From positions 1-64,000 of the forward strand of contig DATBZF010000137.1 in assembly GCA_036513315.1 (NCBI GenBank): a stretch of DNA of 64,000 nt. The letters are read 5' to 3'. This stretch comes from Roseiarcus sp036513315 (lineage in GTDB: Bacteria > Pseudomonadota > Alphaproteobacteria > Rhizobiales > Beijerinckiaceae). A program made the translations under genes and the position numbers. The notes below the pieces were generated by a model that worked only from the letters and a program-made list of their open reading frames with translations, was not told where the DNA came from and did not search any database. This document shows, in pieces, positions 49,911 to 58,492 of the stretch. Every line of letters begins with the position of its first letter. Within the stretch, counting starts at the first letter, position 1.

Positions 49911-51206
49911 TCAGGCCGCGATGAACTCGTTCCATTTGCGGACCATATAGTCGTTCTCGTCCATGACCGCGTTCCAGCAGGCGACGTTGCCCATGCGGTC
50001 GTCGTAGGACCCGCCGTCGCGCGAGGCGCCGGCCTTTTCGAGCAGGGAGCCGTCCGGCGCCTTGATGTCCTTCTCGGCCGGTTTGCCTTCCATCCAGTAA
50101 GCCCATTCGTAGGGCTCCATATTGGCCTTGGCGGTGGATAGAACCGCGGAATAATAGCCCTGGCGGTTGAGATAGGCGCCGGCCCAACCGGAGAGGTACC
50201 AGTTGACAAACTCGTAGGCCCATTCCTGCTGCTTGGGCGTCGTGCCCTTCGAGAAGCAGAAACCGGAGGCCCAGGAGCGATAGCCTTCTTTCAGCGGCTG
50301 AAAGACGCAGGCGATGCCCTTGGTGCGAACCGCCGTCACGGCGGGCGACCACATCGACTGGATCACCGTCTCGCCCGACGCCATCAGGTTGACGCTTTCG
50401 TTGAAGTCCTTCCAGAACGCGCGGAACTGGCCGGCCTTCTTGGCTTCGGTGAGAACCGCCATCGTCATGTCGATTTCGGTCTTGGTCATATTTCCCTTGT
50501 CGGGATATTTGTACTTGCCGGTGGCTTCGACGACCATCGCGGCGTCCATGATGCCGATCGAGGGAATGTCGAGAATCGCCGCCTTGCCCTTGAACTCGGG
50601 GTTGAGCAGTTCGGCCCAGGAGTTGATCGGGCGCTTGATCAGGTCGGGGCGGATGCCGAGCGTGTCGGCGTTGTAGACGGTGGGGATCAGCGTGACCCAT
50701 TCGGTCGGGGTCTTCGAGAACTTCGTGGAATGCTGGCCTTCGAGGAACATGACCTTCTTGGGCGCGGTGCCCTGATCGCCGATGACCTTGCCGTTGGGCA
50801 ACTGGCCCTTGGTGAAGATCGGCGTGATATTGTCGAATTCCTTGATCTTCTTGGCGTCCATCGGGAGGATGTTGCCCGAGGGAACGAGTTTCTTAAGCGA
50901 GAAATATTCGGTGTCGAGAATGTCGAACGAGTTGGGCTGCGTCGCGACGCGCTTGGTCACGTCGTCGGTCGTGGCGACGATGTTCTGGATGGTGATGCCG
51001 GTCTCGGCCTTCACTTTCTTGGTGATGTCGTCGGATTGATTGACCGCGGTGCCGAGATAGCGCAGCACCTTCTCTTCGGCCGCCCAAACCGCCGGGAAGC
51101 CGGTGACCGATGTGACGCCCGCCGCCGCGCCTGCGAGACCGGCTGCGCCTTTCAGCAGGCTGCGGCGCGAAACGCCCGCGCCTTTGTCCGTGTATTTCTT
51201 CGACAT
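49911..51206 (-). CDS. ABC transporter substrate-binding protein, PotD/PotF type, Tat-exported
   Basis: The 431-residue protein has a Tat signal (SRRSLLKGAAGLAGAAAG, near residues 13-30) cut around PAVWAAEEK. The mature part is a class I extracellular solute-binding fold: VLRYLGTAVNQSDDITKK, TLIPTVYNADTLGIRP and WSPAVTAVRTKGIACVF. It resembles polyamine-type binding proteins, but the acidic polyamine pocket is not obvious. Together with a hydantoin/allantoin racemase and RidA, the ligand may be a ureide or hydantoin. Confidence 0.92.
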   Translation of the reverse strand: MSKKYTDKGAGVSRRSLLKGAAGLAGAAAGVTSVTGFPAVWAAEEKVLRYLGTAVNQSDDITKKVKAETGITIQNIVATTDDVTKRVATQPNSFDILDTEYFSLKKLVPSGNILPMDAKKIKEFDNITPIFTKGQLPNGKVIGDQGTAPKKVMFLEGQHSTKFSKTPTEWVTLIPTVYNADTLGIRPDLIKRPINSWAELLNPEFKGKAAILDIPSIGIMDAAMVVEATGKYKYPDKGNMTKTEIDMTMAVLTEAKKAGQFRAFWKDFNESVNLMASGETVIQSMWSPAVTAVRTKGIACVFQPLKEGYRSWASGFCFSKGTTPKQQEWAYEFVNWYLSGWAGAYLNRQGYYSAVLSTAKANMEPYEWAYWMEGKPAEKDIKAPDGSLLEKAGASRDGGSYDDRMGNVACWNAVMDENDYMVRKWNEFIAA

Positions 51207-51234
51207 TGTCCTCTCCTCTTGAAACCCGTGCGGA

Positions 51235-52236
51235 TTAAGGCGCCGGGGAAAGCGCGTGGATGTCTTCGTCGGCCCATTGAACCGAGACGTTGTCGCCGAT
51301 CGACAATGGGGTCGCGGCGAAGGCGGCGTCGCTGACCGTCGCCGTCAGATCGGTGTTGGCCGGATTTTCGAGTGCAACGGAATAATGCGTGCCTTGATAT
51401 TCGATGCCGCGAATCGTCGCGTTCATTCTCGTCGCATTGTCGCCCGCGCCGTTCGTCTTGAGCGCGACGCGATCGGCGCGCACAGCGATCGCGCCCGCCG
51501 GCGTGGCGATGACATTATGGCCGCCAAGGAAGCGGGCGACGAATTCGGTGGCGGGCTTTTCGAAGACTTCCTTGGGCGAGGCCGCCTGTTCGATCTTGCC
51601 CTTATTCATCACCACGACGAGATCGGCGAGGGCGAGCGCTTCGTCCTGGCCGTGCGTGACATGGACGAAGGGAATGCCGAGCCGCTTCTGCATCTGGCGC
51701 AATTCGGCGCGCATGCGCACCCTCAGGAAAGGATCGAGCGCGGAGAGCGGCTCGTCCAGCAGGAGAATTTGCGGATCGGTGACGAGCGCGCGCGCCAAGG
51801 CGACGCGCTGCTGCTGGCCGCCTGACAATTGCGCGGGCACGCGCGCCGCGTAAGGCTCCATGGCGACGAGATTGAGATAGTCCATCGCCTTGGCGTGTCG
51901 CGTCGCTTTGTCGACGCCTTTCATCTTCAGCGAAAAGGCGACATTGTCGAGACAGGAAAGATGAGGGAACAGCGCATAGCTCTGGAACATCATCGCCGTG
52001 CCGCGCTTGGCCGGCGGCAAGTCGGTGACGTTCGTCGCCCCGATCAGGATATCGCCTTCGCTGGCGCTCTCGTGGCCGGCGATCATGCGCAGCGTCGAGG
52101 TCTTGCCGCAACCGGAGGGGCCGAGCAGACAGCAATATTCGCCGGCGGCGACGCGCAGATTGATGGCGTCGACCGCCGTGGTCGAACCATAGCGCTTCGT
52201 CACCTGGACAAGTTCGAGATTGGCGGGTTGTGGCAT
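51235..52236 (-). CDS. ABC transporter ATP-binding protein, PotA type
   Basis: The 333-residue protein starts at MPQPANLELVQVTKRYGS. It has Walker A GPSGCGKTS, signature QLSGGQQQRVALARAL, Walker B ILLLDEPLSALD and a C-terminal TOBE domain (residues ~250-333). This is standard for importer ATPases of the PotA/FbpC group. It is the first gene of the six-gene leftward operon. An upstream in-frame extension to 52404 crosses the promoter region and is not likely to be translated. Confidence 0.94.
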   Translation of the reverse strand: MPQPANLELVQVTKRYGSTTAVDAINLRVAAGEYCCLLGPSGCGKTSTLRMIAGHESASEGDILIGATNVTDLPPAKRGTAMMFQSYALFPHLSCLDNVAFSLKMKGVDKATRHAKAMDYLNLVAMEPYAARVPAQLSGGQQQRVALARALVTDPQILLLDEPLSALDPFLRVRMRAELRQMQKRLGIPFVHVTHGQDEALALADLVVVMNKGKIEQAASPKEVFEKPATEFVARFLGGHNVIATPAGAIAVRADRVALKTNGAGDNATRMNATIRGIEYQGTHYSVALENPANTDLTATVSDAAFAATPLSIGDNVSVQWADEDIHALSPAP

Positions 52237-52317
52237 GGCCTCACATGGGGCGAGAGATCCCGTTAACGGTTTAGCAAAGCCCATGCCAAGCTCCGCCGCC
52301 GTGTCCGCCGAGAAAAA

Positions 52318-52323
52318 ATTATA
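52318..52323 (-). promoter_or_regulatory. Consensus -10 element upstream of the PotA-type gene
   Basis: Read leftward the AT-rich stretch contains TATAAT, a perfect -10 hexamer, 81 bases before the ATG at 52236. No good -35 hexamer is found at 17 bases, which would fit an activated promoter. Confidence 0.4.
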
Positions 52324-52402
52324 TGGTATTACATCGGGATAAAGGCGCGGCCGCTGTATCGGGCGCGCGGCGCCGGCGACGTCAGCCGAAATAATGGGCG
52401 CC

Positions 52403-52434
52403 ATTGTTCACAATTTCAGCGCGATTGTATACAA
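52403..52434. promoter_or_regulatory. Tandem palindromic operators between the ABC operon and gntR
   Basis: ATTGTTCACAAT (52403-52414) and TTGTATACAA (52425-52434) are both palindromic, with centres 21 bases apart, two helical turns. TTGTATACAA is the pattern typical of FCD-type GntR regulators. They lie 67-98 bases before gntR and upstream of the -10 of the divergent operon. Confidence 0.65.
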
Positions 52435-52500
52435 ATTGGGTTGGCGCCCGTCGAGGATGCGTGACAGACTTCGACAACAATAAAGAGGCGCGCGTTTCGC

Positions 52501-53250
52501 ATGTCTGCGACTGCGATTTCCCCCGGGGGAAGAAAAGAACCGCCGCCGCCGCGCGGCGCCATTGCGGGCGGCTCCAGGGCCGCGGGCGTCTATCGCAGCG
52601 TGCACCAGGCCGTTGTCGAACATCGACTGCCGCCGGGCGCCAAACTCACCGAAGAGCAGCTCGCGGCGGTGTTCGGCGTCAGCCGCACCATCGTGCGCAG
52701 CGCCCTGCAGGCGCTCGCCCATGATCATATCGTGACGATCTCGCGCCATCGCGGCGCCTTTGTCTCGGCGCCGACGGTCGCCGACGCGCATGACGTGTTC
52801 AAGGGCCGCAAGCTGGTCGAAGCGGCGATCGCCCGTGAGGTCGCTCGCCAGATCGGACCTGGCGACATCGCCGCATTGCGCGCCATTCTCGATGAAGAGG
52901 AGGAGGCGATGCGGCGCGGCGATCGGCCGACCGTCATCCGCCTCTCCGGCGCATTCCATGTCGCGGTCGCCGCCGTTTGCGGGGAGGGCGTGCTGACCAC
53001 TTTTCTGCGCGGCCTGATCTCGCGCTCCTCGCTGGTCATCGCGCTCTATGGCCGCGGGGCCGCTTCCGCCTGCGGTCACGACGACCATGTGCAGTTCATG
53101 CAGGCTTTGGAGGCGCGCGACGGCGAGCTGGCGGCCGCTTTGATGAGCGAACATCTCGATCACATCCTCGGCGATCTCGACCTGACGCGCGGCGCCAGCG
53201 GCCCGGTCGATGTCGCCGCCGTTCTGCGCGAGGGGCTGGCGCTGGCGTGA
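52501..53250 (+). CDS. GntR-family transcriptional regulator (FadR/FCD type)
   Basis: The 249-residue protein has a winged helix (VVEHRLPPGAKLTEEQLAAV, then FGVSRTIVRSALQALAHDHI) and an FCD ligand domain with metal-binding His/Asp candidates in SGAFHVAVAAV and HDDHVQFMQALEARDG. It is divergent from the ABC-racemase-RidA operon and very likely controls it through the palindromes in the 264-base gap. An N-terminal stretch of about 28 residues, rich in Pro and Gly, precedes the DNA-binding domain. Confidence 0.92.
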   Translation: MSATAISPGGRKEPPPPRGAIAGGSRAAGVYRSVHQAVVEHRLPPGAKLTEEQLAAVFGVSRTIVRSALQALAHDHIVTISRHRGAFVSAPTVADAHDVFKGRKLVEAAIAREVARQIGPGDIAALRAILDEEEEAMRRGDRPTVIRLSGAFHVAVAAVCGEGVLTTFLRGLISRSSLVIALYGRGAASACGHDDHVQFMQALEARDGELAAALMSEHLDHILGDLDLTRGASGPVDVAAVLREGLALA

Positions 53251-53410
53251 AGCAAGCCGTCGCCGCGTCGCGGGCTTGACACGTCATTCGTCGTTAAAGA
53301 ACATAGCCGCCGTCGTCTCAAGAGTTTGAATCAGGGATCGCAGGCGCGCGTCTCTGGCCCGCAAAGCAGCGATTTGGGTTGTCGGGAAGCGCCGAGGATT
53401 CGCGGGCGCG

Positions 53411-55528
53411 ATGGCCGGTCCAGTCTTCATCAGTCATTCCTCGCGCGACGTCAAAATCGCACGCGACATTTGCGACGCGATCGAGCGGCGCGGAATGACG
53501 TGCTGGATTTCCGGCCGAGACGTCGGGCCGGGCGATAATTTTGGCGATGCGATCGTCGAGGCGATCGAACGCGCCAAAGTGATGGTGCTGGTGTTTTCGA
53601 CCAACGCCAATAATTCCGAGGAAATCAAAAAAGAGATCGCGCTGGCGAGCCAGCACCGCGTGACGGTGATCCCGGTGCGCGTCGAGGACATCACGCCGAG
53701 CGCCGCCTTTCGCTACGAACTCGCCACCCGGCAATGGATCGACATGTTCGTCGACTGGGATCAGGCGCTGAAACGGCTGATCGATCGTATCGCCTCGATA
53801 CAGGCGCTTGCCGCGCCCGAGGCGATTGCGCCTCCGCCGCCCCCGATACCATTGCCGCGAACCGCGCCTACGCCTGTCACCGAACCGGCGCCGGCGCGCA
53901 ATAGCTGGCTTCTGATCGCCGTCGGCGTCGCCGCGCTCGTTATCCTCGCCGGCGGCGTCTTCTTCTGGATGCGGCCGGTCCCGGACGGAGGCTTCGCTGC
54001 GGACCAGAGCAAGCCGGCGGTTCACGCCGCGAGCGATGCGCCTGCGGTCAAACCTGCGTCGGCGCCTTCGCCGGCCGCGACGATTGTTCCGGCCGCGCCA
54101 GCGCCAGTGGTTCAATCTTCTGCACCCGCGCCCATCGTCGCGACGCCGGCGGCGGCCGCGCCTCCAGTCCAACAGGCCAGTCTTGCCGTGGGCGTTGCGC
54201 CCGCGGCCAGGCCCGCGTCTTCGCCTGCCGCTTTGCCGGACTCGCAGCCGACTGCGGTTCAATCTTCCGTGATTGCGCCCGTCGTCGCGACGCCGGCGCC
54301 GGCCGCGCCGGCAAGCCAGCCGGCCAGTGCTGTCGTAAGCGAGGCGCCCGCAGCCAAGCCCGCGCCAACGCTGCCGAGCGCCGTCGCGGCGCCGAAGCCG
54401 GAGCCGGCTCCAGTGACGCCGTCGCCGGCAGTTCAGCCGTCTGCCCCGGCGCCAGCTATCGTCGCGACGCCGACTGAGCCGCCGAAGGCCGAGCCGGTCG
54501 CCGATGCGGCCGCTCCGATTGTCGTGACGCCGCCGCCGGCTGCTCCCGCCGTCGCGCCCTCGCAGTCTGTCGCGGTCGTGGCGCCGGCCAATCCCGCCGG
54601 CGGCAATTCTCAACCGCCAGACAAACCGGCGCCGACGCCGCCTGTCGCGGAAGCGGCGCCGGCTCCGGTCGCCGCGTCAAAGGCCATCGTCACCGCATCG
54701 CTCGCGCCCAGCTCGCCGTCCACCGCCAATACGCCTCGCGCCGAAAAAAAGACCTTCGACGCCAGGAGCTTCAAGGATTGCGAGGCCTGTCCGGAAATGG
54801 TGGTGGCGCCGCGCGGCGCCGCCTTGATCGGCTCGCCGTCGCAGGAGACGGCGCGCCTGCCGCAGGAACCGGCGCCGAGCGAGGCGGTCATTCCGGCGCC
54901 ATTCGCAGTGGGTCGCTATGACGTGACGTTCGACGAATGGGACGCCTGCGTCGCCGAAGGGGGCTGCAATTCCTGGCGCCCAGGCGATTTTAATTGGGGA
55001 CGCGGCCGCCAACCGGTCATCTTCGTGTCGTGGAAGGACGCCAAGGCCTATGTCGACTGGCTCGCCAGGAAGACCGGCAAGCCCTACCGGCTGCTCAGCG
55101 AGACCGAATGGGAATATGCTGCACGCGGCTGCACGACGACCGCCTGTCCCAATCAACCGTTCTGGTTTGGCGCGATCACGCCCGAACTCGCCAATTATGA
55201 TGCACGCTACGCCTATGCGGGAAGTCCGAAGGGTCTGGCGCGCCGGCGCGCAATTGCCGCCGACGAAGGCGCGCCCAATCCATTCGGCCTGGTCAATATG
55301 CTCGGCAATGTGCGCCAATGGGTTGAAGATTGCTGGAGCGCCAATCCCGGTCCGCCGCCCGCCGGCGGCGCGGCGCGGCTCGACGGCGATTGCGGCGAGC
55401 GGGTCACGCGCGGCGGCTCCTATGACGACAAGCCTCAGGATTTGCGGGCGGCGGCCCGCGCCTGGGAGACGGTCGACACGCGCTCGCAAAAGATCGGCTT
55501 TCGCGTCGCGCGCGCTATGGACCCGTGA
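53411..55528 (+). CDS. TIR domain - transmembrane - Pro/Ala-rich linker - FGE/sulfatase-modifying-factor domain protein
   Basis: The 705-residue protein has four parts. A TIR domain (residues 1-~130) opens with VFISHSSRDVKIARDICDAI; the catalytic glutamate candidate is Glu75 in NNSEEIKKEIALA. A single membrane helix lies near residues 162-186 (SWLLIAVGVAALVILAGGVF). A Pro/Ala-rich linker of about 250 residues follows. The C-terminal FGE-type domain (~456-705) has MVVAPRGAALIGSPSQE, YRLLSETEWEYAARG and VTRGGSYDDKPQDLRAA. The TIR domain would be cytoplasmic and the FGE domain periplasmic. It is followed within 55 bases by a caspase-type gene. Function is unknown; TIR enzymes can cleave NAD. Confidence 0.85.
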   Translation: MAGPVFISHSSRDVKIARDICDAIERRGMTCWISGRDVGPGDNFGDAIVEAIERAKVMVLVFSTNANNSEEIKKEIALASQHRVTVIPVRVEDITPSAAFRYELATRQWIDMFVDWDQALKRLIDRIASIQALAAPEAIAPPPPPIPLPRTAPTPVTEPAPARNSWLLIAVGVAALVILAGGVFFWMRPVPDGGFAADQSKPAVHAASDAPAVKPASAPSPAATIVPAAPAPVVQSSAPAPIVATPAAAAPPVQQASLAVGVAPAARPASSPAALPDSQPTAVQSSVIAPVVATPAPAAPASQPASAVVSEAPAAKPAPTLPSAVAAPKPEPAPVTPSPAVQPSAPAPAIVATPTEPPKAEPVADAAAPIVVTPPPAAPAVAPSQSVAVVAPANPAGGNSQPPDKPAPTPPVAEAAPAPVAASKAIVTASLAPSSPSTANTPRAEKKTFDARSFKDCEACPEMVVAPRGAALIGSPSQETARLPQEPAPSEAVIPAPFAVGRYDVTFDEWDACVAEGGCNSWRPGDFNWGRGRQPVIFVSWKDAKAYVDWLARKTGKPYRLLSETEWEYAARGCTTTACPNQPFWFGAITPELANYDARYAYAGSPKGLARRRAIAADEGAPNPFGLVNMLGNVRQWVEDCWSANPGPPPAGGAARLDGDCGERVTRGGSYDDKPQDLRAAARAWETVDTRSQKIGFRVARAMDP

Positions 55529-55583
55529 CCGATCGGCGCCATAGATTAGGGAGACGGTCAGGAGAAGGCCAAGGAGCGTTCCA

Positions 55584-58334
55584 ATGTTCAAGCGCGAATA
55601 TTGGTTGAAACTGGCGAGGCGGGTCGCGCTTGCGGGTCTTGCTTTGACTATGGCGGGCCTTGCGCATGCGGCCAACAATGCCGCGCCTGCCAAGTCGCCC
55701 GCCGTGGCGGCGGCGGCCGCGCCGACCGGCCCGACGCGACGCGCTTTTATTCTCGGCGTCGAGCGCTATAGCGATCCACAGATCCAGCGGCTCGCCCGCT
55801 CCGATTCGGACGCCACCGACATTGCCGCCGATCTCGAGCAGCTCGGCTTCGACCGGAAGAACATCACGCTGGCGACGGACCTGCGCGCCAAGGCGGATTT
55901 CGACAAGCGCTTCGCCACTTTCCTGGCGACCGTGCAGGAAGGCGATTTCGTCTTCTTCTTCTTTTCCGGCCATGGCATCGGCCTGGAGGCGGCCGACGCC
56001 AATTACCTGTTGTTCGCCGATCTGAAGAGCCTTTTCACCTTCACGCGCGACAAGTTGCCCGATCCCGAGCGGCGCCAGCCGGAGATCATCTCGCTGCGCA
56101 TGCCCTCTTTCGTCGGCGCCTACGAGGCCGAGGAGATCGTCAAGAATGGCGTGTCGGCCGCCGAAGTGATGCAATCGATCGACCGCAGGAAACCCAAGGG
56201 CGCCTTCCTCGTGCTCGACGCCTGCCGTTCGCTCGCCGTTCAGACCACCGAGGCGAACTCGACGGTCAGGAGCGCTGATTCGGGCAGCCGCCTGATACCC
56301 TCGAAGGACCTGCCGAAAGGCATGATGGTGCTTTATTCCGCCTCGTTCGGCGAACAGGCGGTGGAGAGTTTCGGACGCTTCGACACCAGGCGCAATTCGC
56401 TGTTCACTGAAGTGCTGCGCTCGGAGATGCAGCGGCCGGGCCAGACGTTGCAGGCGCTCGCCGATCGTGTCGCGCTGGTGGTGCGCCATTTCGCCGATTC
56501 GGGCGGGCGCCAGCAGGATCCCGAGAGCTACGCGAACCTCGGCTCGGCCGACGATTTCACGCTGGTCGATGGAATCGGCGCCGAGCGATTTCGCATTTCG
56601 ACCGACCAATGCGAGGGTTCGCAAGCCGATTGGCAGCAAATTTCCCAGCAACCGGACCGTGAAGCGCTGGAGCGTCATCGCCGGCGCTTCGCCGATTGCG
56701 CGACCGCCGAGCTCGCGCGGCGCGCGCTCGTCAATGTCGTCAGTTCGTCGCAGGATCCGGCGCCCGCGCCGATCGCCAGCAACAATCAGCTCGACGATTG
56801 CGACCGCCTCGCCGCCGCCGACAATGATCCGGCCCGTCCGCCCGAAGCGCCCGGCGTGCCGCTTGCAAAAATCGATTTCGATGCGGCGCGCACCGCCTGC
56901 AATCTGTCGATCAAGCGCAATCCGCGCATCGTGCGCTATCTGTTCAATCTCGGCCGGGTCGAACAAGCGGCGGCCAATTCGATGCGCCTTGACGATCCGG
57001 CGCGCGCCGAGACCACGCGCCGCGCCTATCTCGCGCTCGACGACGCGGCGACGCGCGGCTATGTCGCCGCCCTCTATTATCTCGCGATCCAGCTCAATTA
57101 CGGCGCTCCGACCGAGGCGGACAACGATCGCGCCAATAAATTGTTGAAACAGGCCGCCGAACAGGGCTTTCCGCTGGCCGCCTATGCGCTCGGCCTGCGC
57201 TATGCCGACGGGTCCTTCGGCCTTGAGCGCGACGTCGCGCGCGCCTACGAGTGGCTCGCGAGGGCCGCCGAAAGCGGATCGGTTCCGGCGATGGTCGAAG
57301 TCGGCCAGGCCTTGTGGAGCGCGACCGGCGTCTCGCCGCGCAATCCGCACCGCGCCGTCGAATGGCTGCAGCGCGCCGCAGAGGCCGGGTCCAACGCGGC
57401 CAAATACGATCTTGGCGTTCATTATTTCTGGGGTTACCGGATGTCGGACGAGAACGGCGATTCGCAGCCGACCTCCGTCCTCTCAGACGAGACCCAGTCG
57501 CTGTTGTGGTTCGGGCGGGGGGCGGAGGCCGGCGATCCCGCCGCGCAATATCAGCTCGCCTATCTCATGGAAAAGGGGTTTGGCCTCCCCAATCCGCAGC
57601 CGGAGATTTCGGAGCGCTATTACCGGCTCGCCGCCAAGGGCGGCAATGAAGACGCCGAAATCGACTTCGCCGATCGCCTGCGCCTCGGCAAAGTGCTGGT
57701 CAAGCCGGAGAATGGCAGCGAAGAAGCGATCGATCTTTTGCAGCGCGCGCTCAGTCAGGGTTCGGCGCGGGCGGCGCGCCGCCTCGCCCTGATCTATCGC
57801 AATGGAGAACTCGGCGAGCCCAAATCGCAGGCCAAGGCGATGGGCTACGCCTATCGCGCCATCCATCTGTCGACGCTGACCGATCCGACCATCGAAGACG
57901 GCAATCCGATGAACGAGATCCAGGCGGGCATCCTGCTCGCTGAAATGGCGGAGAATCATGAAGCCGAGGACATCAACGGCAATCCGCTGCTAACCAAAGA
58001 CGAAGTCGACCGGCTCGAGCGCTTCTATGGCAAGGTCGATCCGGTGACCAAGAAGGTGCGGATTCGCCGTCTCCAAGTGCCGCTGGACTGCGGCGGCTCG
58101 ACCCGGGAAAGAGCGGTCTGGGTATGGGACTGGGGCCGCAATGAATCGCCCACCGAACCGCAATTTCGCGCCATCGAGCACGAAGGCTTCTGTACGGTCG
58201 ATCCCGTGCTGCGCGCCACTTTGATCGCCAGCTATCTGACGGCGAAGAAGAGCAATGTCGCCTTCGCCGATCTGATCCAGCAGCAGATCATCGCCGCGGC
58301 GGCGGCCAATAGTGCGCGAAACAATCGCCGTTAG
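55584..58334 (+). CDS. Secreted caspase-family (peptidase C14) protein with Sel1-like repeats
   Basis: The 916-residue protein has a signal peptide (RRVALAGLALTMAGLAHA, residues 12-29) and a p20-type caspase domain at ~50-330. Catalytic His130 is in FFFSGHGIGLEA and Cys214 in LVLDACRSLAV. The C-terminal half holds Sel1/TPR-like repeats at about 480-790 (ANKLLKQAAEQGFPLAAYAL, AYEWLARAAESGSVPAMVEV). AAGGAG precedes the ATG. It follows the TIR-FGE gene and probably shares its transcript. Export of a caspase-type protease hints at a periplasmic target. Confidence 0.88.
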   Translation: MFKREYWLKLARRVALAGLALTMAGLAHAANNAAPAKSPAVAAAAAPTGPTRRAFILGVERYSDPQIQRLARSDSDATDIAADLEQLGFDRKNITLATDLRAKADFDKRFATFLATVQEGDFVFFFFSGHGIGLEAADANYLLFADLKSLFTFTRDKLPDPERRQPEIISLRMPSFVGAYEAEEIVKNGVSAAEVMQSIDRRKPKGAFLVLDACRSLAVQTTEANSTVRSADSGSRLIPSKDLPKGMMVLYSASFGEQAVESFGRFDTRRNSLFTEVLRSEMQRPGQTLQALADRVALVVRHFADSGGRQQDPESYANLGSADDFTLVDGIGAERFRISTDQCEGSQADWQQISQQPDREALERHRRRFADCATAELARRALVNVVSSSQDPAPAPIASNNQLDDCDRLAAADNDPARPPEAPGVPLAKIDFDAARTACNLSIKRNPRIVRYLFNLGRVEQAAANSMRLDDPARAETTRRAYLALDDAATRGYVAALYYLAIQLNYGAPTEADNDRANKLLKQAAEQGFPLAAYALGLRYADGSFGLERDVARAYEWLARAAESGSVPAMVEVGQALWSATGVSPRNPHRAVEWLQRAAEAGSNAAKYDLGVHYFWGYRMSDENGDSQPTSVLSDETQSLLWFGRGAEAGDPAAQYQLAYLMEKGFGLPNPQPEISERYYRLAAKGGNEDAEIDFADRLRLGKVLVKPENGSEEAIDLLQRALSQGSARAARRLALIYRNGELGEPKSQAKAMGYAYRAIHLSTLTDPTIEDGNPMNEIQAGILLAEMAENHEAEDINGNPLLTKDEVDRLERFYGKVDPVTKKVRIRRLQVPLDCGGSTRERAVWVWDWGRNESPTEPQFRAIEHEGFCTVDPVLRATLIASYLTAKKSNVAFADLIQQQIIAAAAANSARNNRR

Positions 58335-58339
58335 AAATA

Positions 58340-58391
58340 CAACGCTTCTTGCCCCGGCCTATCGTGGGAATGGGATATACAGGAAGCGTTG
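58340..58391. repeat. Inverted repeat after the caspase gene
   Basis: CAACGCTTC (58340-58348) pairs with GAAGCGTTG (58383-58391) across 34 bases. It begins 5 bases after the caspase stop. It may be a terminator-like or regulatory structure. No T-run follows. Confidence 0.4.
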
Positions 58392-58492
58392 GTGTATGTT
58401 ATGAATTGGTTAAGAATTGCCCTGAATAGCCGGTTCAAGACTTTTCACACGAGGGAATCCGGCTTTTTGCTCTTGCTCGTCGAGGTGGGGCC

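Noticed and set aside
55515..57422. Open frame of 635 codons on the minus strand
   Set aside because: Antisense to the caspase gene; composition is that of a shadow and the plus strand has signal peptide, catalytic dyad and repeats.
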